Shown one piece after another: positions 49,351 through 58,853 of a DNA stretch of 64,000 bases. The stretch lies in the NCBI GenBank assembly GCA_945874155.1, contig CAMCFO010000001.1:1-64000 (forward strand). The letters run 5' to 3'. A program made the position numbers and the translations under genes. This DNA is from an uncultured Bacteroidales bacterium. GTDB lineage: Bacteria; Bacteroidota; Bacteroidia; Bacteroidales; UBA932. Below the pieces are notes generated by a model, which searched no databases, was not told the DNA's origin, and saw only the letters and a list, made by a program, of their open reading frames with translations. Each line of letters opens with the position of its first letter. The first letter of the stretch is position 1.

Positions 49351-50733
49351 ATGAAAAAAGTATTCATATTAATGGCTGTGCTGTCCCTTTCGGCAGCACA
49401 GTTGTTTGCACAGGGAAATGAAAATCCTCAGGATGAAATTGCTGAGAAATACCGCAGAAGTTCGCTCTGCAATGTCCTCATCTCCCATCCGGATTTTCAA
49501 TACGGTCTTGAGATTGATACCGCCTTCCACTCGGTGCCGGTTCCGGACAAGTTCAATGACCACACCGTCACTTATCTCAACATTGTGTCAAGCGCCGATA
49601 AACTGCGCAAGGGCGGCAATGAAAAGCGTGAAATGAACTTCCGTGACATTGACGCATATTTAACCCAGTATGATATAGCGAAACGACTCGTCTCCAAATG
49701 GTACTGCCGAAATCCGTATTCGGGAAAGTTCGATATGTCTCTCATTGCTGAGCGCGGGCTCTACGATGCTTCACAGGCCGCTATTGAGGAAGCCCTCAAG
49801 AACAGAACATTTTATCAGTTGTCCGATGCAGGTGAGGAACTCATAGGCAATACTTACCTTATAGCCCACGACATAACTTATGTGGACAAGGGCAAGAACT
49901 CGGCAGTGGCTGGAGCAGTGGTCGGGGGATTGTTTGCAATAGCAGGGGCACTCTTGGGTCTGGACACCAGCACAGCCTCTGATTTGGGCAATGTGACCAA
50001 TGCCCTCATTTCCGAAATTGACGGTTTCACCGTGAATGTAACCTCCTATCTCTACAGATTGGAATGGAATGAGGAATGTGCCGCAAAGATGTATAATGAG
50101 TACTGGATCTATGACGAAGATCCTTCTGAGGTTGCCGCGATGAAGAAGGCTGCTTTCGACAACTCAACTGCCTTCAGACTGACTTTCGTGGGGGAGACCA
50201 CTGCCACGAGCAGCAACACCTCCTCCAAGTCCTTCAGCAAGGCGACCAAAGGCGAGCAAATCAGCAAGGTTTGCGCCCGTGTTATGGATAAGGCTATCGT
50301 TGCCCTGCAGAGGGAGTATGAGGATTTCAAGGTAAAGGTGCCGATTCACAGCATATCTCCTGACGGAAAGGCGGTGCAGGTGAAAATCGGTCTGAAGGAA
50401 GGAGTCAACTACAAGAACAAGTATGAAGTGCTGCTTCCTGAATATGATGAAAAAGGCAAGGTGAAATACAAGGTTGTCGGGACTCTGAAGGCCCAGAAGG
50501 GTATGGTCTGGGACAACCGTTTCGGTGCGCTGGATGAGTACCAGGAAATGCAGGCAGCTGTGACAGGAAGTGACCGCGAGGCCCGTAAGGCTGCAGCCAA
50601 GGCCCAGAAGGAGGCGGAGAAGGAAGCCGGCATCAAGGCAGACCCTACTATCGGAGCCACGACCTTCGTCATCAAGACCGGACACGGGAAGATACTTCCC
50701 GGAATGCTTGTGCGCGAAGCCCAGGTGAAATAA
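49351..50733 (+). CDS. Exported hypothetical protein of the same operon with FlgT-C-like end
   Basis: Signal peptide; Gly/Ala-rich AVAGAVVGGLFAIAGALLGL; VKIGLKEGVNYKNKYEVLLPEYDEKGKVKYKVVGTLKAQKGMVWDNR. Confidence 0.5.
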   Translation: MKKVFILMAVLSLSAAQLFAQGNENPQDEIAEKYRRSSLCNVLISHPDFQYGLEIDTAFHSVPVPDKFNDHTVTYLNIVSSADKLRKGGNEKREMNFRDIDAYLTQYDIAKRLVSKWYCRNPYSGKFDMSLIAERGLYDASQAAIEEALKNRTFYQLSDAGEELIGNTYLIAHDITYVDKGKNSAVAGAVVGGLFAIAGALLGLDTSTASDLGNVTNALISEIDGFTVNVTSYLYRLEWNEECAAKMYNEYWIYDEDPSEVAAMKKAAFDNSTAFRLTFVGETTATSSNTSSKSFSKATKGEQISKVCARVMDKAIVALQREYEDFKVKVPIHSISPDGKAVQVKIGLKEGVNYKNKYEVLLPEYDEKGKVKYKVVGTLKAQKGMVWDNRFGALDEYQEMQAAVTGSDREARKAAAKAQKEAEKEAGIKADPTIGATTFVIKTGHGKILPGMLVREAQVK

Positions 50734-50753
50734 TTCAAGCTTTAAGTGAGGTT

Positions 50754-51320
50754 CTATCCCAATACCCCGAAAATTCTCTCCCTTACCTGCTCGACGGTTC
50801 CGAGTCCGTCAATCTCAGTGTATTTTTCTGCAGACTTGTAGAAAGATATGATGGGCTCAGTTTTCTTGTGATATGTGGAAATCCGAGTCGCGATAACCTC
50901 GTCCTTGCAGTCGTCCTCGCGTCCTTCGATTCCGGCTCTGTGACGTATTCTCTCATAGATGGTTGCATCCGGAATCATAAGCGAGACAACCTCAGTAACG
51001 CTCTCACCCCTCTTGTTCAGCAGAAGATCCAGTGCCTTAGCCTGAGCCAAAGTCCTCGGGTATCCGTCCAGCAGAAATCCATCCACTTCAGTATTCCGGG
51101 CGAATTCCGCCTCAATCATTCCTTCCACCACTTCGTCCGGTACCAGACATCCTGCATCAATCAGCTCCCTGGCTTTCTTGCCCAATTCAGTGCCCTCAGC
51201 CATTTCCTTGCGGAGCAACTCCCCGGTGGAAATGTGTTTGAGATTATATCTTTCAGAAATTGCAGTGGCCTGAGTGCCTTTACCCGCACCCGGAGGCCCG
51301 AATATGATGTAGTATTTCAT
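50754..51320 (-). CDS. adk: Adenylate kinase
   Basis: FGPPGAGKGTQATAISERYNLKHISTGELLR; DGYPRTLAQA. Confidence 0.96.
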   Translation of the reverse strand: MKYYIIFGPPGAGKGTQATAISERYNLKHISTGELLRKEMAEGTELGKKARELIDAGCLVPDEVVEGMIEAEFARNTEVDGFLLDGYPRTLAQAKALDLLLNKRGESVTEVVSLMIPDATIYERIRHRAGIEGREDDCKDEVIATRISTYHKKTEPIISFYKSAEKYTEIDGLGTVEQVRERIFGVLG

Positions 51321-51341
51321 TTCTTTTGCCTGTTTAGTCAG

Positions 51342-51884
51342 CTAGTCTTCAAGAACATAAATATCCCTGAGGTTCCTTCCCAACTCATTGTAGTCCAGTC
51401 CGAATCCGAGAATGAATCGGTTTGGAATCTCCTTCCCTATATAGTCTATCTTCTCGTTGGCCCTGTATGCGTCCTTCTTGAAAAGCATAGTGCAGATCTT
51501 CACATCTGAAGCACCTTCCTCTTCCAGAATCTTCTTCAGGGCAACCAAAGTCAGTCCGGTGTCCACGATGTCTTCAGTCACAATCACCCTGCGCCCTTTG
51601 AGCGACGCTGTCAGAGGCATAGTCTGTTTCACTTCTCCGGTAGTGGAAGTGCCGACATAGGATGTCATCTTTGTGGATACCAACTGACAGGGAAAATTCA
51701 GTCTCTGCATCAACTCTCCGGTGAACATAATGGACCCGTTCAGAATGCATAGCACCACGGGAACGTCCTCGGCTCCCGCATAATCCCGGTTGATTTCTTC
51801 GGCCACCTTGTCTATGCAGCCCATCAGCTCGTCGTGAGGAATGTAAGGCACAAAGGTCTTGTCGTAAACTTTGATTCTGTCCAT
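51342..51884 (-). CDS. hpt: Hypoxanthine phosphoribosyltransferase
   Basis: VVLCILNGSIMFTGEL; RRVIVTEDIVDTGLTL PRPP motif. Confidence 0.93.
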   Translation of the reverse strand: MDRIKVYDKTFVPYIPHDELMGCIDKVAEEINRDYAGAEDVPVVLCILNGSIMFTGELMQRLNFPCQLVSTKMTSYVGTSTTGEVKQTMPLTASLKGRRVIVTEDIVDTGLTLVALKKILEEEGASDVKICTMLFKKDAYRANEKIDYIGKEIPNRFILGFGLDYNELGRNLRDIYVLED

Positions 51885-52030
51885 AAAAAATAGAATAAGA
51901 GCCGCAAAATTACGATTAAACATATAAAAAAAGAAAAAAAATCACTCAAATTTTTTCAAAGCGCTGACTGTTTCGCCAATAATTCCTATAATTGCAAAAA
52001 TCGACTTGGGGTTCATCGGCAAACAAGCGT

Positions 52031-53740
52031 ATGAACCTGAATTTATTTGTGACGACACTGCTCCGGGCAATGCTCATAGTCTCCGGCGCGGGGCAAATGG
52101 AGGATTTGACTGAAGACGAAAAGCAGATCTTCGAACATTATGCTGCCCACCCTCTTCCCGTCAACACATCAGATGTCCGCAGCCTGAGGGAGAGCGGGCT
52201 GTTCTCAGAATTCCGGGCGGCTTCCCTCGCAGACTATATCAGCCGCAACGGACCTGTGCTCTCGGTCCGGGAATTGGCCACAGTTGACGGTTTCAATCAG
52301 GAAATAGCAGAAGCCCTGAGCTGGTTCATCAGTTTCGATACCGCTTCTTTGCGGGAAGACAGGCGGACGGTCTATGACTCAAGGTTCCAGGCGGGAGCGT
52401 CGCTTTTGCAGAAACAGAGCTGGTCGTGGCTCTCCAATGCCAGGCTGCAGAAGGGACAGGACTATTTTGTGAATGCCGGAGTTGCTGGCCAATGCCTCCC
52501 GTCGGGACAGAACATCCCGTCCATTTCAGCACTCACCATCTCCTCCAGTCTGAACTTTCCAAGGGCTGGATTGAAACTCTATTTAGGTGATTTCAATGCT
52601 CGTTTCGGACAGGGAGCAGCCTGCTGGAACTCCCTTCTTATCAAGTCCTATACCTCGGTTAACTCTTTGATTCTCAAACCTTCAGGCCTTGCGGAATCCA
52701 GGTCCGACAAAGGCAACTATGCCAAGACCGGCCTTGGGGCCCGTTTCAGCTTCGGGCGCTGCGAACTGTCCTTGGCCCTGACTCTGCCCGGTTTTAAGAC
52801 AGCCCTTCTGACCTCAATCAACGGGAATCCCAAGGGTGGAACCGGTTTCGAGCCTCTGCTGAATTTCAACTGGTGGGGAAGGCATTGCAGTCTGGGGCTG
52901 ACTTCGGTTGTGACCATACTTCCCTCTGCCTCGGCTTCTGTGATTTCAACTGCTGTGTCGGCTGATTTCCGTACCTGTCTGCGCGGTGTGGACCTGGCCG
53001 GGGAAGTGGCCCTGATGGTGAAAACCCATTCCTCCCATCCGGTAGTGGAGCCTGCAGCCCGCCTTGCCTGTACTGTTCCGGCAGGAGAATGGTTCAAGGC
53101 CGGAACCTGCCTGATTTACACAAAGACCAGACATGCTGCCTCCCTGATATTCGAAGCCAGGACCCCGAAACAGCATTCCTTTGCCCTAGGAGCCTGTTTT
53201 ACCAACAGCCATTCCTCCTCAGGGACTTCCCGCCAGACAGCCCGCTTCGATGCAACTGCAAGCTTCAGATGGGCTCAAGTCTGGGCCTGGGATCTGCGTC
53301 TGAAGGAAAACCTGGACTTTGCCTGTCCTCAGCAGCTGGTCTCTACCCTCCGTACCGACCTTGCGGCAAGCTGGGCCTCTGCCTGGACCACGAGTCTCAC
53401 TGCAGCCTGCAGCAAATCCTCAAAATGGGGTCTAGCCATCTATCTGGAGCAGAGTTTAAGAAGCGCATCCTCTGTCAGTGCCCACCTGCGGGCAGGTATT
53501 TTCAGCATCGATGATTGGGACGGCCGTATCTATTTCTATGAATACGACCTGCCGGGCCGATTCACAGTGCCGGCACTATATGGCCGAGGCTATTGGATTT
53601 CAGCCCATCTTGGCGCCAAAATCGCCCGTTGTTTCAGATTGGATTTCCGTCTGTCCTATAAGGATTACGCATTTATGCCTCCTGAAGTGCGCAAAGCCCC
53701 CGCTTTGGAGGCCCGCCTGGGCTTTTCTACAAATTTTTGA
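52031..53740 (+). CDS. Helix-hairpin-helix (ComEA-like) domain protein fused to a predicted outer-membrane beta-barrel
   Basis: LPVNTSDVRSLRESGLFSEFRAASLADYISRNGPVLSVRELATVDGFNQEIAEAL (HhH-like); beta-rich remainder ending LEARLGFSTNF. Confidence 0.65.
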   Translation: MNLNLFVTTLLRAMLIVSGAGQMEDLTEDEKQIFEHYAAHPLPVNTSDVRSLRESGLFSEFRAASLADYISRNGPVLSVRELATVDGFNQEIAEALSWFISFDTASLREDRRTVYDSRFQAGASLLQKQSWSWLSNARLQKGQDYFVNAGVAGQCLPSGQNIPSISALTISSSLNFPRAGLKLYLGDFNARFGQGAACWNSLLIKSYTSVNSLILKPSGLAESRSDKGNYAKTGLGARFSFGRCELSLALTLPGFKTALLTSINGNPKGGTGFEPLLNFNWWGRHCSLGLTSVVTILPSASASVISTAVSADFRTCLRGVDLAGEVALMVKTHSSHPVVEPAARLACTVPAGEWFKAGTCLIYTKTRHAASLIFEARTPKQHSFALGACFTNSHSSSGTSRQTARFDATASFRWAQVWAWDLRLKENLDFACPQQLVSTLRTDLAASWASAWTTSLTAACSKSSKWGLAIYLEQSLRSASSVSAHLRAGIFSIDDWDGRIYFYEYDLPGRFTVPALYGRGYWISAHLGAKIARCFRLDFRLSYKDYAFMPPEVRKAPALEARLGFSTNF

Positions 53741-54722
53741 GAACTCTCAGCTGCCCGTCCATGCGTTCTATGCTCACCGGCAAATTGCCCACCACCTCTC
53801 CGTCCACTTCCACCAGCGGGGCTGGGGAGGATAAAGGTTTGATGCTCAAGCTGCTGCACTTTGCGGAAATGAGTTCCGGATTATCCTTCAGAAGTTTGCC
53901 TGTGAACAGTCCCGGAACGGCCCTGATTATGCGGTGCAGGGGCATCAGAGGTATTATGGTAATGTCCAGAAGACAGTCGTCCAGAACTGCATCCGGCACC
54001 TGGAGCATACCTCCTCCTGAATATTTCCCTGCTCCAAGGGCTATGGACATAGTCGTTCCTCTGAAAATTTCCTTCCCGTCGGCCTCCACTACGCAATCGA
54101 AGGTCTTGAAGTTCAATATGTTGGAAATGAGAGCCTTGAGGTAGAGCACCTTGCCGCTCTTGCCTGTGTTTTTCTCGAAATTCACCTTCTTGCAGACATT
54201 GGCATCGAAACCTACCCCGCCCACATTGGCCATAAAACTCTCCAGATTGCGGGAGGTGTTGTCGTCCCTAAGGCTCAGGCAGAACACATCTTGACGACCT
54301 GTGGAATCCTTTTTCATAAGTTCTGCCACCTTGTTGAAATCTTTCGGGATTTCCAGGGTCTTGATCCAGTCGTTTCCGGAACCAATGGGCATCACGGCGA
54401 GAGTGAAATCATCCAGAGCCACTTTCTGGCTTTCCTTATCTAAGGTTTTTGCCACTGCTGATATCTGCACATATTTCGCTATGCCCTCCAGTATCTCGTG
54501 CACCGTGCCGTCTCCACCCACTGCCAGAAACTTGCGATAGCCTTCTGCACAGGCCTTCATAGTGATTTCCACTGCCGCCCCCATCTTCCAGGTGGTCTTG
54601 TATTCGAAATCTATCCTGTTGTCGGACAGTGTTTTGCTGGCTTTCGGCCACTCGGACACAGTCTTTCCTGACCCCGCATTAGGGTTCACGACCGCATACC
54701 ATATCTTCTCATTTGAATCCAT
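53727..54722 (-). CDS. Diacylglycerol kinase / YegS-like lipid kinase family
   Basis: WYAVVNPNAGSGK; AVGGDGTVHEILEGI; VMPIGSGNDW. Confidence 0.92.
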   Translation of the reverse strand: MDSNEKIWYAVVNPNAGSGKTVSEWPKASKTLSDNRIDFEYKTTWKMGAAVEITMKACAEGYRKFLAVGGDGTVHEILEGIAKYVQISAVAKTLDKESQKVALDDFTLAVMPIGSGNDWIKTLEIPKDFNKVAELMKKDSTGRQDVFCLSLRDDNTSRNLESFMANVGGVGFDANVCKKVNFEKNTGKSGKVLYLKALISNILNFKTFDCVVEADGKEIFRGTTMSIALGAGKYSGGGMLQVPDAVLDDCLLDITIIPLMPLHRIIRAVPGLFTGKLLKDNPELISAKCSSLSIKPLSSPAPLVEVDGEVVGNLPVSIERMDGQLRVLKNL

Positions 54723-54834
54723 ATCTTCTTCTCAAGAGGGCGACAAAATTACTAAAAAAAGAAAAGTAAAGAAATTATTTAGTAAATTTGCACGATATGC
54801 ACCCGGCGCAACGGTCGCCAAATATATACTTGAT

Positions 54835-55620
54835 ATGGGAAAAGTCATAGCTATAGCCAACCAGAAAGGGGGAGTGGGCAAGACCACGACGGCAATCAAC
54901 CTTGCCGCCTCTCTCGCTGTTCTCGAGAAGAACGTCCTCATCATTGACGCAGACCCTCAGGCCAACACCACTTCCGGACTCAACTTTTCCCCGGACAGTG
55001 AGGAAGGCAGGACGCTTTACAATCTGCTCATAGGCGAGAGGACTGTGGAAGACGTACTCATCCAGACTGAAATAGGCCGTCTTCATATGATTCCTTCCAC
55101 CATCGACCTCGTGGGGGCCGAGCTGGAACTTCTGGAAGCCCCGCAAAGGGAGTCTCTGCTCAAGAACGCCATTGCTCCGGTCAGGGACAGGTACGATTTC
55201 ATCATCATCGACTGTTCCCCTTCCCTGGGACTCATCACCGTGAACAGTCTCACAGCGGCAGATTCCGTAATCATACCGGTTCAGCCCGAGTTCTTTGCGC
55301 TGGAGGGCCTGGGCAAGCTCCTTCAGACCATACGTCTGGTTCAAGGCGGAGTGAATTCCTCCCTCACCATAGAGGGCTTTCTGGTCACGATGTTCGACGG
55401 AAGGACCAAGGTGCACAATCAGGTGGTCGAGGACCTCAAGGAACATTTCAAGGATATGGTCTTCAAGACGGTCATCCAGAGAAACATAAGGCTCAGCGAG
55501 GCTCCTTCCCACGGCAAGCCGATTATTCTTTATGACGTAATCTGCAACGGCACCACCAACTACCTCAATCTGGCCAAGGAGGTGCTGGAGCGCAACGGCC
55601 TGTCAATCAACAAAGCTTAA
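54835..55620 (+). CDS. parA: Chromosome partitioning ATPase ParA
   Basis: MGKVIAIANQKGGVGKTTTAINLAAS; LIIDADPQANTTSGL; IIIDCSPSLGL. Confidence 0.96.
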   Translation: MGKVIAIANQKGGVGKTTTAINLAASLAVLEKNVLIIDADPQANTTSGLNFSPDSEEGRTLYNLLIGERTVEDVLIQTEIGRLHMIPSTIDLVGAELELLEAPQRESLLKNAIAPVRDRYDFIIIDCSPSLGLITVNSLTAADSVIIPVQPEFFALEGLGKLLQTIRLVQGGVNSSLTIEGFLVTMFDGRTKVHNQVVEDLKEHFKDMVFKTVIQRNIRLSEAPSHGKPIILYDVICNGTTNYLNLAKEVLERNGLSINKA

Positions 55621-55643
55621 GTCAAACTGAAAATAGAAGACTG

Positions 55644-56573
55644 ATGTCAAACAAACCCCAGAGAGGATTGGGCAAGGGACTCGGGGCCCTGCTCGGCGAG
55701 GCCGGTTCTATGGACAACTTCCGCAAACCGGTCGGATATGTGAACAAAGTGAATGTTGTGGAAAGCACAGCGCCGCAGGACAAGGCCGATGTGCTTATGA
55801 TTCCTGTGGACTACATAGAGCCGAATCCTTTCCAGCCTCGCCAGTCTTTCGACCAGGAGGCACTTGAGGAACTCGCTGAATCCATACGCACCCTCGGTCT
55901 CATCCAGCCGGTCACCGTGCGCAAGAAGGCAGCCGACAAGTACCAGATAATCAGTGGAGAAAGGCGTTTCAGAGCCTGCCGTCTGTGCGGGATGGATCTG
56001 ATTCCGGCCTATGTGCGCGATGCGGACGACCAGGGTATGCTGGAGATGGCGATAGTGGAGAATATCCAGCGCGAAAACCTGGACCCGATAGAAATTGCCC
56101 TCAGTTACCAGAGACTCATAGACGAATGCCGGCTCACTCAGGAGCAGATGGCCTTGCGTGTGGGCAAGAAGAGGGCTTCGGTCACCAATTACCTGAGGCT
56201 CCTGAAGTTGCCTGCCAAAATTCAGCACGACCTCAAGGTAGGGCAGTTGAGCGTGGGCCACGCGAAGGTGCTTCTCTCAGTGGAGGACAGCAGGGTGCAG
56301 GAGGCTCTCTGCGACCTTGTGGTGAAAGAAGGCCTTTCCGTAAGGGAGCTGGAAAAGAAAATCCAGAGGTTGCAGGAAACATCCAGTGATCCGCAAACGG
56401 CTGAGGCTCAGGACCTTCCTGACGAATATTTCAAAGTGCTTGAAATAGTTGGAAGATATTTCGACAACAGCATCAGCCTCAAGAGAACCCCATCAGGCAA
56501 GGGTTCGATGACCATACGTTTCAATTCCGACGAGGAAATGAGGAAATTCCTGACTGCAATCGAGAAAATCTGA
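55644..56573 (+). CDS. parB: Chromosome partitioning protein ParB
   Basis: GLGKGLGALLGE; PNPFQPRQSFDQEALEELAESIRTLGLIQPVTVR; ISGERRFRA. Confidence 0.96.
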   Translation: MSNKPQRGLGKGLGALLGEAGSMDNFRKPVGYVNKVNVVESTAPQDKADVLMIPVDYIEPNPFQPRQSFDQEALEELAESIRTLGLIQPVTVRKKAADKYQIISGERRFRACRLCGMDLIPAYVRDADDQGMLEMAIVENIQRENLDPIEIALSYQRLIDECRLTQEQMALRVGKKRASVTNYLRLLKLPAKIQHDLKVGQLSVGHAKVLLSVEDSRVQEALCDLVVKEGLSVRELEKKIQRLQETSSDPQTAEAQDLPDEYFKVLEIVGRYFDNSISLKRTPSGKGSMTIRFNSDEEMRKFLTAIEKI

Positions 56574-56575
56574 AA

Positions 56576-57514
56576 ATGCGGATGAGGACAAAGGCACTGA
56601 AATATGCTCTGGCATTTGTGGCCCTGATGGTGCTGCATACCTTCAGTGCATCTGCCCAATTCAGGGATGAAGCCTTCAAGCAGAATTACAACGACACCAC
56701 CTACAAGACCCAGACCGACACCACCGACAAACTCTTCTCCTTCAAAGAACTTTTCCGTGGCCTGGGACACAAGCAGGAAATCAAGATCGGAACCATGTTC
56801 GGAGGAGCGGTGATGTTCCCCGGTTCCGGCCAGATCTACAACCGGGACTATTGGAAATTGCCCATAGTCTATGGCGGAATAGGGGCCTGCCTTGGTACAG
56901 CCGCCTATTACAATGTCAAATACAATCAGTCAGTTGCCGCCGGAAATCCGATTCAGCAGTATAAGACCAACTATATCTGGCTTTATGCCGGCGCAGGTCT
57001 GGTCTATTGGGGGTCCCTTATGGATGCCACCGCCTTCTATCCTTCAAACGGAAAGCCCAGTTCCGGTAGGGCTGCAATCTATTCCGCTCTGCTGCCGGGT
57101 CTGGGACAGGCCTACAACGGAGAATACTGGAAAATCCCGGTCTATTATACAGGTCTTCTCGCGGCCGGGTATTTTGTCTATTTCAATAATCTCAACTACG
57201 TGAGGTTCAAAAGGATATATGGCGAAGCAACGAATAAGGAGGTGCCCTACACCGGTCCTGTGACTGCCGATCAGGCCAAGTACTACAAAGACTCCTACAG
57301 GCGTCTGAGGGACTATTCCATAGTTGCCCTGGGCCTTGTCTATATATTGCAGATTATCGATGCCAATGTCTTTGCCGTGATGTACGATTTCGAAGTTACG
57401 GATGACATCAGCATCAGAATGGAACCGACTGTCATCACTCCGGACAACAATTTCGCGTTCAAGGGAGGCCCGTCCGGGGAGGCTGTGGGTATGAAAATCG
57501 GTATTAATTTTTAG
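56576..57514 (+). CDS. DUF5683 domain membrane protein
   Basis: Position between parB and mltD-like gene; MFPGSGQIYNRDYWKLPIVYGGIGACLGTAAYYN. Confidence 0.85.
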   Translation: MRMRTKALKYALAFVALMVLHTFSASAQFRDEAFKQNYNDTTYKTQTDTTDKLFSFKELFRGLGHKQEIKIGTMFGGAVMFPGSGQIYNRDYWKLPIVYGGIGACLGTAAYYNVKYNQSVAAGNPIQQYKTNYIWLYAGAGLVYWGSLMDATAFYPSNGKPSSGRAAIYSALLPGLGQAYNGEYWKIPVYYTGLLAAGYFVYFNNLNYVRFKRIYGEATNKEVPYTGPVTADQAKYYKDSYRRLRDYSIVALGLVYILQIIDANVFAVMYDFEVTDDISIRMEPTVITPDNNFAFKGGPSGEAVGMKIGINF

Positions 57515-57515
57515 A

Positions 57516-58814
57516 ATGAGAGTTACAGGTCATTGTTTTGCGGTCGCAATTGCGGCTTTTTTCAGTCTGGAAGCATATTCCCAGGATTATTTTGATGTTC
57601 CGGAAATCGTGTCGAGCATAGATTCCCTGCAGGATACGGCAGAGGCATTTGCGGACAGCAGCCTCAGCAAAACCCGCGTGGACAGTCTTCTGCTTGAATA
57701 TTACGGCAAAAACCGCAATTTCGAGTTCACCAGTCTCAGCGACTTGGACACCACAATCGTACGCTATACATCCTCGGTCCCGGACTCGGTCTTCGTGCAG
57801 CGTCTCTCCGACATAAAGTCATTCATACCTTTGACTTTCAATGATGTGGTCAAGAACTACATCATACTTTACTCCGAAAAGATGCCCGAAAAGATGGGCC
57901 GGGTCATCGGTCTGGGCAATTACTTTTTCCCCATTTTCCAGGAAACATTCAACCGTTACGGCATACCTGAGGAGCTTAGGGCAATGGCGGTCATCGAGTC
58001 TATGCTCAAGTATGACGCTGTGTCCCGGGTGGGCGCAAAGGGTATGTGGCAGTTTATGTACGGCACTGCGAAACTCTATGGCCTGACCATCAATTCCTTT
58101 GTGGACGAAAGGCTGGACCCGGTTAAGTCTGTGGAAGCGGCTGCCAAATACCTGAGTGACTCCTATGCAATCTTCGGAGACTGGCAACTGGCAATCGCCT
58201 CCTACAACTGCGGCCCCGGCAATGTGAACAAGGCGATGAAACGCTCGGGCAAGCACGATATCTGGGATATCTACTATTATCTGCCCCGCGAGACCAGGGG
58301 CTATGTGCCTGCTTTCACCGGGGCCCTCTATGCCCTCAATTATTATAGGGAGTACGGCATTGAGCCGGAGAGAGTGGACCTGCCTGCCCAGGTGGACACC
58401 TTCCACGTGAACAAGATGCTGCATTTCAAGCAGGTTAGCGAATTGACCGGGGTGCCTATCGAGACCCTCAAACTGCTCAATCCGCAATACACCCACGACA
58501 TCATACCCGGCAGTCCGAAGGAGAAATGGGTACTCCGCATTCCGGCACATTATACAGGAGATTATGTGGCTGTGGAGGATAGTCTGCATCTTTACAAGGC
58601 TGATACGCTTCTCAGTCCGGTGGTGATAAAGAAAATCAAGGACGGGGGAGACGGGCAGAGGATTGCCTACAAGGTCAAGAGCGGAGACACCCTGGGAGGC
58701 ATTGCCAAGCGCTACGGGTGCACTGTCAAGCAGATTCAGACCTGGAATCATCTCAAGGGTACCACCATACGCATAGGGCAGACCTTGAGTATCTACCGAG
58801 GTGGGCGCCGCTGA
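57516..58814 (+). CDS. Lytic transglycosylase (MltD-like) with LysM domain
   Basis: IPEELRAMAVIESMLKYDAVSRVGAKGMWQFMYGTAKLYGL; LysM YKVKSGDTLGGIAKRYGCTVKQIQTWNHLKGTTIRIGQTLSIY. Confidence 0.92.
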   Translation: MRVTGHCFAVAIAAFFSLEAYSQDYFDVPEIVSSIDSLQDTAEAFADSSLSKTRVDSLLLEYYGKNRNFEFTSLSDLDTTIVRYTSSVPDSVFVQRLSDIKSFIPLTFNDVVKNYIILYSEKMPEKMGRVIGLGNYFFPIFQETFNRYGIPEELRAMAVIESMLKYDAVSRVGAKGMWQFMYGTAKLYGLTINSFVDERLDPVKSVEAAAKYLSDSYAIFGDWQLAIASYNCGPGNVNKAMKRSGKHDIWDIYYYLPRETRGYVPAFTGALYALNYYREYGIEPERVDLPAQVDTFHVNKMLHFKQVSELTGVPIETLKLLNPQYTHDIIPGSPKEKWVLRIPAHYTGDYVAVEDSLHLYKADTLLSPVVIKKIKDGGDGQRIAYKVKSGDTLGGIAKRYGCTVKQIQTWNHLKGTTIRIGQTLSIYRGGRR

Positions 58815-58832
58815 GCAGATGCCCTCAACCTC

Positions 58833-58853
58833 ATTCCCGTCTTGACCGGGAAT
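58833..58853. repeat. REP-like palindrome between convergent genes
   Basis: attcccg-tcttgac-cgggaat. Confidence 0.5.

Noticed and set aside
54562-54834. ParA ORF extended upstream to 54562
   Set aside because: ParA proteins begin at MGKVIAIANQKGGVGKTTT (54835); the extension overlaps the divergent lipid kinase gene.
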